Below, piece by piece: positions 46,101 through 56,829 of a DNA stretch of 64,000 nucleotides. The DNA lies in assembly GCF_019059575.1 (NCBI RefSeq), contig NW_024881855.1, forward strand, positions 496,001-560,000, given 5' to 3'. A model generated the notes under the pieces. That model searched no databases. It was not told the DNA's origin and saw only the letters and a program-made list of their open reading frames with translations. The position numbers and the translations under genes are program-made. Each line of letters starts with the position of its first letter. Position 1 is the stretch's first letter. The stretch is from Amphibalanus amphitrite (lineage: Eukaryota > Arthropoda > Thecostraca > Balanomorpha > Balanidae).

Positions 46101-48526
46101 ATGGCTCCCAGGTCCAAGCCCAAGCCAGGAGAACCATCTTCTTCTGATGCTGCAACACCATTATTGCCAGAAAGGTGCATAGATCATAAAAATAAGAACA
46201 TAAGAAAGGAAAAATGGAGGGAGCTGAGACTTCAAAAGAACAAGGTATGTTGATGATTATTGTTATTCTATTTTCAAAATATTATTTTATCATCTGGTTG
46301 CTTTGAGATGGTAATTGTTCCTAAGCACTGAGCTACTGGCCTAAACTAACCACTACAGATGCTGAATATTTCAGTATTTGAAGCAGCCAACAGTTCATTT
46401 TTGTCTGGTACCTATTATTTAACCCTTTGCTGCTCCACCATGGCATGTGCTCTTTTTTGCACTCCTTTATTAGTCCACTGACCATAAATATTCTACTTGT
46501 TTTGTCATGTCCCCTTCCCAGTCCCCTGCATGTCCACTGTCCCTACTTCATCTGCCCCTCAGTCCTGTATCATTGTTCCTTCCCTCACATGTCTCATTCA
46601 TGTGCCTCTCACTGACATGTCAGCTTACAGCATCATTTCTTGTATGTCTTTCCCCTCAGCTGTGCCTCACATGTTCTGTCCAATCCCTCTTACACTCATT
46701 CTAGCTTCTCTCATGTCCCTTACATGCTGCTCCCTCATTTAACCCTCTCTCTCTCTCTCTCTCTCCAGGAAAAGCGCGAGGCGCGCAAGAAGCGCCAGAA
46801 GGTACGCGAAGAGCTGGGCAAGGACGCGCCTCCGGTGCTGCAGCCGCACACAATCGAAACGCTGCGTATTCCGGACGTGACGACCGTGCAGCCGGACGAT
46901 CTGGAGACCCAGCAGGCCGACCGACTGGACGAGTTTGGCGGCTACTTCGGCCGAGAGGCGGCGCCGCGCGTGCTTCTCACCGCCGGAGACTTCCCGTCGC
47001 CGGTCGGTGGGAGGGCGGGGGGGACCGATTCACAGTACATCCAGCGACCAGCATGCCATTTCCAAGCAGTCTGGTCGCATAATTGGGGCGAACGACAAGT
47101 AATTTGTGCTATTAATGTATGCTATTTTGTTTTTCACTGTTTTCTACTTCTCACATATCTGACTACTAACTTCGTTGAATCGAAGCACTATCTACATCAG
47201 CCAGCTTTTCACTAGAAATGCATCTTTTTTCTGTTGAAATGAAAAGCATCATGATTGATGGCTAATGCCTCAGGCTGTTTAACTAACGTTCGTTTGTTGT
47301 CTTACAGAAAACTCGTGACTTTATGAAGGAGCTCGCCCTGGTGATCCCCAACACAGAGGTGCGCCTCCGCAACTTCAGCTCCGTCAAAAAGACGGCTCGC
47401 GTGGCCGCCGCCAAGGGCTACACGGACCTCATCTTCATCAACGAGGACAAGAGCAAGAAGGTGATGGCCAACGGCCTGCTGCACGTCCACCTGCCGGACG
47501 GCCCGTCAGCCCTCTACCGCCTGAGCAACGTCAAACTCAGCGCCGAGATGCGGGTACGTGTCGCCGAGTTACCTCGGAGTTGGTCGGCCGTCCGAAATCG
47601 GCAGTGCTTCCATGGTCGGTGGAAAATCATAATGGGCTGGTAACTGGGTTTCAGAATCGAAAATAAAACATTTGTACAGCTAAAAGCATAACAAGGCGAG
47701 TAACTGTTCTCGCAAGATCCGAAATATTGGGATTAATGGCTTAATTGGTGTTGTCACACCCAATTAATAACAGCTAGCATACAGTGAGTTGACAGATGAC
47801 AGACGTGTTATAACACTTCGCAGTTGTAGTTGCGCTATCACTGCATTCTCGCTTATTTTCCGTTACCAATTACCTTCGCCCTACTTATAACGTCGAACAT
47901 CGCATCGTTTCCGACAGCGGATTAAGGAGTTCACCCACCACCGGCCAGAGGTGGTGCTCAACAACTTCACCACCATGCTGGGTCACCGGGTGGGCCGCAT
48001 GCTGGCCTCGCTGTTCCACTTCGACCCCGAGTTCAAGGGCCGCCGGGTGATGACGCTGCACAACCAGCGAGACTACATCTTCTTCAGACACCACCGGTGA
48101 GTTTGGAGACTTGAGGCTGGTGGGAGGGACTAGGGTTCTGGTGGGACTGGGAGGTACCGCGGGTGGTTAGTTCACTTGGCACGATGGTACACAAAGCAAG
48201 TGAAACATTATCCGTGATGAGTAATTGACAGCCCATGGCGATCAAAATTGTGTGTGTTATTTGTTTGATAGGGTTCAAGGGCGGTTGACGACGGTCATTA
48301 CGCATCCAATTTCTATCTACACAGCACACTGACGGCCTTTTCTCTCTCCATCGTCAGGTACGAGTTCAAAAACGAGAAGAAGTGCGCTCTGCGGGAACTG
48401 GGGCCGCGCTTCACTCTCAAGCTGCGCTCGCTGCAGAAGGGCACGTTCGACTCGAAAACGGGCGAGTACGAATGGATCAGGAAGCGCCACGAGATGGAGG
48501 ACAGCCGGCGCAAGTTCCACCTGTAA
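46101..48526 (+). CDS. RPF1: Ribosome production factor 1 (Brix domain), 5 exons, 323 aa
   Basis: RPF1 is a nucleolar Brix-family protein needed for 60S ribosomal subunit assembly. Exons: 46101-46244, 46769-47002, 47308-47553, 47918-48096, 48358-48526 (TAA). Junctions are GT...AG and in phase (972 nt). The N terminus is lysine/arginine-rich and coiled-coil-like ([20 protein letters not shown]). Brix-domain landmarks follow: [92 protein letters not shown], and the near-invariant C terminus [20 protein letters not shown] followed by GEYEW and SRRKFHL. Human RPF1 is 349 aa, so this is full length with a shorter N-terminal tail. A possible acceptor (CTTCACAG, ending near 46090) just before the ATG suggests a 5' UTR intron. 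The acceptor of exon 2 has a long CT-repeat tract. Confidence 0.97.
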
Positions 48527-49030
48527 TCGGACGCTCAGACGGACGGACTCGAGGAAGGTGACGGGGACGGGGCGGCCCGACGCGGGGCGGGGGAGTCTGG
48601 GGAAGGGCGGGAGCTACGACCGGGTGTGGTGTGCGTTGCTGCGAACTTTGGTATGTTTGTAAACTTTGGATGGGATGAAGTTGTTTCAAAGTGGGAATGG
48701 ACCGGTGAGCGTCTTGCTGTTAGAAATCATCCCGATCTGTGACATCAGCAGAAAGGTGTCACATTGGCAATATCCTTTGGAGTTCTTTTTGCTTATCCAT
48801 TGACAGGATAGCGGATTGGGAAGTGCGGAGATCTGTTTTGTATTATGCATATTATAAACCCCTTGGCAGAAAACACGTATGTGCCTCTTTGCTCTTTTGG
48901 TGTATTATCCACTTCAAAATTTGAACTTCATTACGAAAGCACAGTTTCAAATAGGGACTGAAACGTTCTATCCTTTGTATCGATCAGGCTGCCTTAGCGT
49001 GATAATACAAATAATGTATGACACGATGAT
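48527..49030. other. Intergenic between convergent RPF1 and the membrane protein gene
   Basis: Contains the RPF1 3' UTR and the downstream flank of the minus-strand gene. No other gene is seen and no canonical plus-strand AATAAA was found. Confidence 0.4.
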
Positions 49031-49036
49031 TTTATT
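49031..49036 (-). promoter_or_regulatory. Poly(A) signal for the 49.3-50.6 kb gene
   Basis: TTTATT here reads AATAAA on the minus strand, about 235 bases downstream of the stop codon at 49270. Confidence 0.4.
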
Positions 49037-49269
49037 TCCGTCGAAGGAATATCCTCTTCGATCTCCAGCAGACATATTTTGGCTTCAGAACGCCTTCCAA
49101 GGTAGCCGTTGGATACCAGGACACTAACAAATTCCCAGGGAGGAATTCTAACATCCCATTCACATCTGAAGCGCCGAGCTTCGGTCTGTCGCTCCCGTAA
49201 GGGGAAGGCTGGAGAACTGGGGACTGGAGCTGCCAGTACCGTTCCTGTAGAGTGTAGCATATCCTCAAT

Positions 49270-50616
49270 TCACACCAGCCCCATGTCAGCAGGCTTCATC
49301 AGAATTCTGTCCAAACCCGGGGGATACCTCCCCGTTCCTTCGTTCGTAGGCTCCGTCGTGGGCGCATCGGTCGTCTCCAGACTCCAGGGGTGCACCCTCC
49401 TCGCCAGGTCGTCCTTGGTCTGTAGACAGACATTGATCCGAGCGTGGAGTGTGTCAAAGCAGCGACAGCCGGCAAGCTGTTCGGCGCGTGCTGGGGTGAC
49501 GGGGAATATCCAGAGCAGACGGCGCATGTTGCACTGGAGGCTCACCGGCCGGCCGAGTAGGTCGTACAGCTGATCAGTGAACTGGAGATGCTGGACGGCC
49601 TCGTAGGTGGCGGGATCGTCCGACTGCTGCAGCGGCATGTCCTGCCGAGGAGGGGATGGCCACGAATCAGAGCGAGCTGGGGATTAGGGGGAGAGAGTAC
49701 ACACACTGAACGGACTCTGACAGCATACAATCATGACAGCTAACACGTGGAAATCGATTGCAGTATTCTGCTAACGTGGTGGAAAGTGGATTGTCTCGAG
49801 AAAAAGCACTACGTTTACTGAAAATTAAACTATATTTTGACATAGTCGCGGAGGGTGATCAAACAACCCTGTCGGCAACCTCTAATTGCTGGGCAAGAGT
49901 TGCGAAGTCTCTTCGCGCGTTAGTTTTACTCACCTCTGTCACACATTACTCACGTCTAACATCTGGAAAAGACGCATCTGCTGGTCGTAGCTTTCTTCGC
50001 TGTGGTTGAAAAAGCGGACGAAGCAGTAGTCGTTTTCGACGAACACTTCAGTTCCCTGAAATATTTGGTGCTATTATGAGACTGCATATGTGTTATGTAG
50101 GCAATGCATAGAAACATGCCATGTAGACCAATTAGTGGTGATGGGCGCAAAATGACCTTCGCAGTCGGCGCGCCCTAAAGCCCCAATAAACAACCAATTA
50201 GTGGTGCTTATGTATCAGAAAAGCTGCTCTGAATTTATGTTGCGGAGGTGACTTACCTTTTCGAAATCTTTTACGGTATTTCGAGGTTTGCAGCCCTTCT
50301 CCTGAGTCGTAAGAAACAGGCGACTGATTTCAAGCTTGGGATCTATTTCCGTTTCAACATGAATGTCGTCGTCAAAACGCTGTATTTCCAGCGAATGGGT
50401 AGACCGGTTTGCGTTATCAATAGTTGCGCTTATTACGTTTAAAACCATTAATATGAGAGTAAAAAGCATATGGAAACATATAAGGAAAATGATAGTTGCT
50501 GCTAATATGATCAAGCCTGCACCAATGTACCGACGAAGCCTATTATGAGTTATCCTTTCGCATCGAATTACATCAGATACCGCCTTCCTAAATCTTCTCG
50601 AGAAATTCCAAGCCAT
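49270..50616 (-). CDS. Unrecognised single-anchor membrane protein, 3 exons, 277 aa
   Basis: Exons in coding order: 50257-50616, 49954-50055, 49270-49641. Donors GTAAGT and GTGAGT and both acceptors are consensus, and all junctions are phase 0. The protein starts with a basic stretch (MAWNFSRRFRKAVSDVIRCE). A long hydrophobic segment follows at about residues 31-66 (IGAGLIILAATIIFLICFHM and on), either one long signal anchor or a tight hairpin. The next part is acidic and hydrophilic (RFDDDIHVETEIDPKLEISR). The C-terminal half contains YCFVRFFNHSEES, LYDLLGRPVSLQCNMRRLL and CRCFDTLHARINVCL with several cysteines. The positive-inside rule suggests a cytosolic N terminus and a lumenal or extracellular C-terminal domain. 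I do not recognise the family. The consistent splicing argues it is a real gene. Confidence 0.72.
50141..50192 (+). repeat. 52-bp SINE/LINE-tail insertion with 14-bp target duplication
   Basis: The insert (ATGGGCGCAAAATGACC ... CCCCAATAAACAA) is flanked by perfect 14-bp repeats ACCAATTAGTGGTG at 50127-50140 and 50193-50206. That is the hallmark of retroposition, here of only the last ~50 bases of a longer element. It lies in an intron of the membrane protein gene. Related sequence occurs at 52957-53020 and 34705-34765. Confidence 0.7.
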
Positions 50617-51353
50617 GCTCCTGTCCTCGCAGGCACTATTTGATGTTGAACGCCGGGTTTCTGTGTAATTTCACATTATTCCTGCGGTTGCGGTTTAATC
50701 GTAAATAAACGTCCCACGAACCAAGCCCTGCCAGACAAAGATAAACTCCCACAAACCTCTTCATAAGCAAATTAGGTGATCCCTCATGCAAATTTTGATG
50801 ATGAATTTATGCAGTGAACTAAGCCACTGCATGGTGTATGCTGGTGTATGCCACAAAACTCCATGTGTATGCTCAATGAATGGGATGCGATAATTTACTT
50901 CAGTTTCCATGACAACGTTACGGTATGTGGCACCGCCATCCGTTCACACGAAGAATCTGTGCGGTGTTCATAAACATTTTCGTCGTAGCCCGGCAGGCCA
51001 CCCGGCATCCCCCCTCCCCCCCCCCCCCCCACAGACACACAAACTTATCATATTGCGAAAACGATATTGGCAGTGTAGTGTCGCAAATTAATATTTTGCG
51101 AAGACTTCTTAACGTTAAGTTACAGATTTCTGTCGCTTTCTTATCCCGTATGTTCAACTAAATGGTGAGGTGATAGAAGTAAATGCCAAATGGTAGCCAG
51201 ATTTCATCCCGAAAAAGAATGAGCCTCACCAATGGTCGTTCATACCCACTGAAAAACAAGTATTCGTTTAACATGCGTATATTAACAAAAATAGGACCTC
51301 TGATAACATGAGCGGCTGGGACGTTCAGCGCGCTTACGGAGCAGTTCGGGCGC
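50617..51353. other. Intergenic between the two minus-strand genes
   Basis: Contains the likely promoter of the membrane protein gene at its left and the 3' flank of the pseudo-helicase gene at its right. A poly-C tract occurs near 51010-51030. No gene is seen. Confidence 0.4.
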
Positions 51354-53287
51354 TCATCCCTCGACAACGCCCTGGGCGATCGCCTCTGGCATGGGGGGCT
51401 GGGTCAGAACGATCTCCGGCACCGGCACCGGCATACTCATCTCGCCGAGCTTCTCAGCCAGCTTCATAACAGCGTCCTCCAATCCTGGGTTCTTTATCGT
51501 CCCCTCTCCGGCGTCAGCCGTCTTGCCGAGTGCGTCTTTAGCTCCGGACGGCGGCGGCGGCGCCTCCACCAGTACCTGCGTCACAGGCGCCTTGGCGAAC
51601 AGTGTGATCATCTTAGGAATGTCTTCGTGCATCAGCGAGAGGAACAGCATCACTTGCAACCGCTCCTGCACCTCGGCAGTCACGTCGCCCAGCACGGCGT
51701 AGATGTGATCCTTGTCGAAGCGGCGCGTCATCATCGTGTCGACGTCATCCAGCACCACCATGCGTAGCTCGGCAGCCTTGAGCGCGCCGCGGCGCAGCAT
51801 GTCGAACGCCCGGCCCAGCGTGCCCACCACCAGGTGGCAGCCGGCGCTCATGTCACGCAGGTCGTCGCGCACGCTCGTGCCTCCGATCGACAGATGGCAG
51901 GTCAGACGCGGCTTGATGAAGGTTGCCAGGCCGACCAGCTCGCGATGCAGCTGCTTGGCCGCGTCCCGTGACGATGTCAGCACGAGCGCCTGGCACGCGC
52001 GCAGCGTCGGGTTCACCTTGTTGAGCACGGCCAGCGCGACGGCAGCCTGTTTGCCGTCGTCGGCGCCGATGCCGCGCGCCTGCACCACCACGTCGGCGTC
52101 CTGCAGCAGCGCCGGCAGCACCTTCCGCTGGAACGGCGTCGGCTCGCTGGCGCCCGACGGAGACGCCTGGATGCCCGTCATCAGATCGGGCTTCAGCTGG
52201 AGGGCGGCGAACGTGTCGGCCGGTGGCCCGGTCCACGTCGGCACCAGCGGCTCGTCAGAGAGGCCGCTCGAGGCGGGCTGGGCGCGCCCCTCGCTGGCCC
52301 GCTTGGCGCGCCGGTGGCGCCGGGAGCGGCGCTCCGAGCGGCGCCCCTTCCTGCCGCGCGGAGAGTGCTCGCCCGGCTCGGCGTGACTGCTGTCCGTCTC
52401 GTTCGAGGAGAGGTCCTCGCCGGTGCTGGGTCTCTTCTCGTCCTCTCGCTCGTCGCCGGAGGGTGCCGGCCGTGACTGCTTCTTGGCGTTGTCTCCGCTG
52501 CCGCCGGCCGGGCGCCGCTTCCCGGCCGGCGCCGCCTTCTTCGTGGGGATTCCCGCACTCAGCTGGGAGGCCAGGTAGCTCACCTGCGAAACACACAGAG
52601 GCGAGGTCAATGTTCGAATCATCCCAAGGTTCGAATCAGTCTGAAATGTAACTCCGCACAAACAGGTTTTACGTAAGTTTTCAATTGCGAATCGAGTTAG
52701 ACTAGTAATAAGTTCAAGCGGTCGCAGCATGAACGTTTATATTTGTATTTTATATGGGCTTTTAGGTGTCTGTTCTTTGGTGATTCCTCATCGAACAAAT
52801 TGTCTTTTTCGCCATAACACTCGCCATAACACTCGCCATAACACAAGTTTTATGAGCACCAGCTTTCTCATGCTTAATATCGCAGAACTATGAGTTAATG
52901 GACCACGAGAATTGGTATTTTAGCATGGTATGGTCGTTGCCGTTGCCGTTGCCGTTTATGGTCGTGGGCGCAAAATGACCACGCAGTCGGCGCGCCCCTA
53001 ACCTCCAACAAACAAACAATATAATTGACCACGAAACAGATTACATCATTCCACGGAATCGCAAAGTCCAAAATATTCTACACAATCACTCATGACCCCG
53101 AACTATCGCAACCATTCTTGTTGCGTGCCCAACTCAAACTGACCTGCTTGTCCAGCTTGACAATGCTCCTGTAGAGGTTGTGGTGCTCCTTCTCCTGCAG
53201 GTTCTGCATCACGCGCATCTGGTCGACGCAGTTCTGCAGCCGCTCAAACAGCTGGTAGAGCTCCTGGTCGTTCATCTTGTCGGCCAT
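51354..53287 (-). CDS. eIF4A-derived pseudo-helicase with N-terminal coiled coil, 2 exons, 457 aa
   Basis: Exons in coding order: 53144-53287 and 51354-52583, joined in phase 0 (donor GTCAGT, acceptor TTTCGCAG); stop TGA at 51354-51356. Residues 1-56 form a likely coiled coil (ELYQLFERLQNCVDQMRVMQ). Residues 60-160 are disordered, very Arg/Lys/Ser/Glu-rich, with a probable nuclear localisation stretch (RRSERRSRRHRRAKR). Residues 170-390 align by eye to the first RecA domain of eIF4A: DTFAALQLKPDLMTGI, PTPFQRKVLPALLQDADVVV, ACQALVLTSSRDAAKQL, LSIGGTSVRDDL, VVGTLGRAFDMLRR, MVVLDDVDTMM. Every catalytic motif is altered: motif I is ARGIGADDGKQ, Ia SSRDAA, Ib GTLGR, II DDVD instead of DEAD, III SLM instead of SAT. 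The second RecA domain is missing; a proline-rich tail takes its place. It is therefore predicted not to hydrolyse ATP. It may be a scaffold or decoy for eIF4A partners (inference). The frame is fully open over 1.2 kb, so it does not look like a pseudogene. Confidence 0.8.
52957..53020 (+). repeat. SINE-tail-like repeat, copy 3
   Basis: GTGGGCGCAAAATGACCACG, CAGTCGGCGCGCCCCTAAC and CTCCAACAAACAAACAA closely match the insertion at 50141-50192. A short GCCGTT repeat precedes it. It lies in the intron of the pseudo-helicase gene. Confidence 0.55.
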
Positions 53288-53540
53288 GGTGCCGAGTCCC
53301 GCCGGCCCTGGGTCGGTTACCTGTCACTGAGAGCGTCCGGACCTCAACCCATGCCGCGCGAGGGGAACTGGCGGCGCGCGCCGGCTGCCACCGCGCCGTG
53401 GCCGCCCCTGGCACCGCCCGCGGCGGGCGCGGCGGCACAGCCTACCGGCCAGGGGAGCACGACCGGGTCACCGCCGCGGCCGGCCCGCCGGCCACCGCCG
53501 ACAGCGGGGCTTTCGGCGCTAATTATGATGTGACGACGCG
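53288..53540 (-). promoter_or_regulatory. GC/CpG-rich probable promoter of the pseudo-helicase gene
   Basis: A CpG-rich interval lies directly upstream of the ATG at 53287. Open frames on both strands look like composition effects. No TATA box was identified. Confidence 0.35.
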
Positions 53541-53663
53541 AGCGGTGTCCCGTCATAAGGTGACGGATTTACGTATTCCAGGGTACTGGCAATTAATTAG
53601 GCTAGGATGACACACTAGCTTTAGTTTAGTCAGCAATCGTAAGTAAACTAACGTAACTAATCT

Positions 53664-53817
53664 TACCCCGGGTTCGGAGTCTCCCGGACGACGAAGATTC
53701 TACGTCGTCCGGCCAATGCCGTTCGAGGTTAGCGGGGGCTTGGCTGCGGTTATCGAACGGGATTGGCCGGACGACGTAGAATGTTCTTCGTCCGAGAAGA
53801 CTGCGAACACGCCCTTA
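53664..53817. mobile_element. Palindromic MITE with GGACGACGAAG arms
   Basis: GTTCGGAGTCTCCCGGACGA at the left pairs imperfectly with the complement of TCCGAGAAGACTGCGAAC at the right, and GTCGTCCGGCCAATGCCGTT pairs with AACGGGATTGGCCGGACGAC. The loop is short. A truncated copy lies at 42521-42625. Confidence 0.68.
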
Positions 53818-54114
53818 ACTTACCGGTCATGAGTCGCTGTTAAACAATTTTGCTGCCGAAAAAAAAATAGTGACCTAATTGTGCGTCAAACAAACACATG
53901 ACGCTTTATTCGCAACCCGTTACCCGGGATAGAGCTTAGGATTCATGCATTCGCTACAAGTAGCAATCGCTAATAGTTTGCTGTTCCGTATTTGTAAAGC
54001 AATAGCAAACTTGTTCATTAATCAGTCAATCGATTAATCAATCATCAAACAATCATCAATCAAGTAAGAGCAAGATAGCATTGTCGTGTTAGTGTTTTTT
54101 TTTTGGGGGGGGGG

Positions 54115-54745
54115 GTTAGGCCCTTTCGGTCCAATGAGACCATTTCAGAGCCGGGAGGATGATAGGATATAGGGGGAGACATTGGTCTGGGCAGGCACCC
54201 TAGTGAGTCGCCGGGGCTGAGCCCGTCCAGAGGACAGGCCACCCAGCCCCAAGGCACTCACTGCACCCGGCTACGGGGTGCGCTCCCTCGGGAGCAGCGG
54301 TGCCGCTCCAAGGGAGCAGCCCGCATGAGATAAAGGTGCTTTTTTTGTTTTGTTGGGTTAGGCCCTTTCGGTCGACAAGACCATTGCAGAGCCGGAAGGA
54401 TGATAGGAATTAGGGGGAGACATTGGTCTGGGCAGGCACCCTAGTGAGTCGCCGGGGCTGAGCCCGTCCAGAGGACAGGCCACCCAGCCCCAAGGCACTC
54501 ACTGCACCCGGCTACGGAGTGCGCTCCCTCGGGAGCAGCGGTGCCGCTCCAAGGGAGCAGCCCGCATGAGATAAAGTTGCCTGCCCAGCCCGGAAGGGGG
54601 TTGTGGCGTGGAGGAAAAGGATTTCAGTATCCTGAGGATAGAAGCACGGACAGGTGATAAAGGTGCCTGTCCAGCCCGGAGGGGGGTTGCGGTATGGAGG
54701 AGCAGGATTTCAGTATCCTGAGGATAGAAGCATGGAACGGTGTGT
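54115..54745. repeat. Tandem repeat array: two ~242-bp units plus two ~86-bp units
   Basis: The unit starting GTTAGGCCCTTTCGGT at 54115 recurs at 54357, nearly identical through GGGAGCAGCCCGCATGAGAT. Next, a unit starting GATAAAGTTGCCTGCCCAGC (54570) recurs at 54656 (GATAAAGGTGCCTGTCCAGC), each with ATTTCAGTATCCTGAGGATA. Both first units follow T- and G-rich tracts. No coding or RNA identity is recognised. Confidence 0.7.
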
Positions 54746-55007
54746 TTTGGGTTTGGCTCGGCATTCTTTGAGCTCAAACCCTTGGCGATCATTGATACCA
54801 GTATGCATCCAGTTCGCCAGTCTGCCTGTCAGCTTTGTCACTCTCAACGTCTGCCCGTGCTAGCTCTGGAGGAAACGGGCTTATTGTGATATGCGTCCAG
54901 CGTCACATATTATTTTCGCATGGGGACGCCTATTAGACTGTTGGTTTCCTCTCATAAGTACGTGGAAACGTAATTAAATAAATGAAAAAATAGTCACTTC
55001 CATCAAT

Positions 55008-55337
55008 ATGAGTACCGTTTGCACTACAGAGTATGCCTGCCATGTGAATAGAGCAGGTATTAACGGCAGTAGCCCGGCCGCTGCCGTGAGCACTGAGCAG
55101 TGTGCGGACATCGCTCAGAGCCCGACCTGCCGCGACATCTATAATGAAACCACTTGTCACGTGGTCAAGATAGACGCAGCGCCGTGCTGCCTCGATCAAG
55201 TCACGGGATCGGTCGCTATCCGCCCGCCTCCGGGAGAACTAGACGCGGACTTAAGTAATGTAAGCACAGGTCACCTTTATTGCATCAATTTTGTATATAC
55301 ATCAAAACAGAGTTGCTCCTCTTATTGCACGTTTTGA
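55008..55337 (+). CDS. Hypothetical cysteine-rich ORF, 109 codons
   Basis: The frame begins MSTVCTTEYACHVNRAGING and contains several cysteines (TCRDIYNETTCHVV, APCCLDQV). Its first part (55040-55260) is more GC-rich than the surroundings and could end at a donor GTAAGC after LDADLSN (near 55260). It might be a small gene or a 5' exon of the WDR7 transcript. No homology is recognised. Confidence 0.25.
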   Translation: MSTVCTTEYACHVNRAGINGSSPAAAVSTEQCADIAQSPTCRDIYNETTCHVVKIDAAPCCLDQVTGSVAIRPPPGELDADLSNVSTGHLYCINFVYTSKQSCSSYCTF

Positions 55338-55339
55338 AA

Positions 55340-56139
55340 TAGTGCCTACAGCATGCAGAGAACGCGAGGCCTGTAGACTTTTGGGAACTATCGAGACGAG
55401 ACAGCTTTAGTTGATCATTTTGGACGAGTGTTTGGCTCAATATTTCAACATCTGATCCCGATTTTACATTATTTGGTCAGTAACTTCTTCGTGGGAATCG
55501 TGACAACTATTGATAACGTATGAAATCCCACCATTTTTATTTTCGTGCCTTATCCACTGTCAGCTGATTGACCAGTATGTCTCTGCTGCGCCATAAATGG
55601 CTGAAATCCTATATCCTCTGCTTCTTGTTGTTGTGTTGTGCGTGATGTGCATTGGCTTGTTTATTTGCTAATGGGTGTGTTTGGAAAACCATTTTTATAA
55701 TAGTCTCCATTATTCGGCTTAGATTATTGAAACTTGATGTAGAAAATTAACGCTATGTTCAGCTCTTGCCATCTGATGTCAATGTGGCACATAATTGGAC
55801 TCTATTGCCAGGAAATAAATCAATAACATCAAATTTTCTGTTCGAGAGACATTACTGTTACCTACCTAGCTAGTCTTCTTTTGCTTGCTTCTTATTTGTT
55901 TTTTGCTTAAGAAGGACTCAACCATTTTGCTGACCCATTTCAGGATTTATCCTGATTTTATTGAAAACATGGAGCCTGCCTGGAGGCCTAGCTATTGCTT
56001 CTTTTTTATTATTGGGCCTCGTAGGTTAATTAATCGGCCAGACTGCAAACTGCAAAGCATACCGATCTCAACATCTTGTCAGTTGCAGTGCAGACTGCTG
56101 AAGCACTGAAGTAGTGTGTGGACTGGTGCGCACATGGAT
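55340..56139. other. Intergenic, no gene recognised
   Basis: AT-rich sequence with no supported gene or repeat. Confidence 0.35.
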
Positions 56140-56823
56140 CATTGTCTGGTATCGGTAAAGCTGGCGTCACTGTCGCCGTTAACAGGAAAATGTGTGGAAG
56201 AAGCTAGAGTAAAAAACATAATCTAACCTGATGCAACCTTACCTACTAACTTACAACCTACCAACCTACACAGCTAAAACCTACCAACCTTCACACCTAA
56301 AACCTACCAACCTACAGCCTCACCTGTTGAACTCACCTTGACCTGTTAGGTTTCGTTTCCTTGCTCATTGCCCAGATGGTGGCAGGGTTGTTAGAGATAG
56401 GAGACCGTGTCGAAGAGAGACATGGCAACCCGGACAATAGATAAGCAGGACATTCAGGACTGGACTGTGCAATTGTTAAGGGTTGGAATTGTACGTCTGC
56501 TTGAGTGTAGTTGTTGCTGATGGAGGTAGTCTGTGCAATTTGCAACAACAAAAGAAGTGTTGACTAAGATGTGCGATGAAGTGAGTAACATATGGAGAAT
56601 GAGATGAATCAGAATGGATAGACAAGATAGTGAGGATTTGGGGAGGGAATTGGGAACAAGTGCGGGGATGGGAGTCCCTGGCGCGTATAACCCCACTCTT
56701 GCTTGATAAGAGGGGGTGCCTACCAGGGACAGGCAGGATTGATTGATTGAGCCTATCAACCTACAACCTAGCCTACCCACCTACTGCCGACAGTGACGCC
56801 AGCTTTACTGATACCCATTGTCC
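56140..56823. mobile_element. Inverted-repeat element with GTAAAGCTGGCGTCACTGTCG arms
   Basis: The arm TCGGTAAAGCTGGCGTCACT near 56151-56172 is matched in inverse by AGTGACGCCAGCTTTACTGA near 56792-56812. The interior begins with loose tandem ACCTACCAACCTACA repeats (56220-56330) and the same words reappear just inside the right arm (56750-56785). There is no long open frame. It is probably a non-autonomous DNA element. Confidence 0.5.
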
Positions 56824-56829
56824 TAGAAA

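Noticed and set aside
51712-52651. Long plus-strand open frames of 224 and 142 codons
   Set aside because: They are antisense shadows of the GC-rich second exon of the pseudo-helicase gene; the minus-strand frame carries the eIF4A signature.
51354-53287. Pseudogene of eIF4A
   Set aside because: A retro-copy would lack the intron and show stops. This gene has an intron, a new N terminus and an uninterrupted frame.
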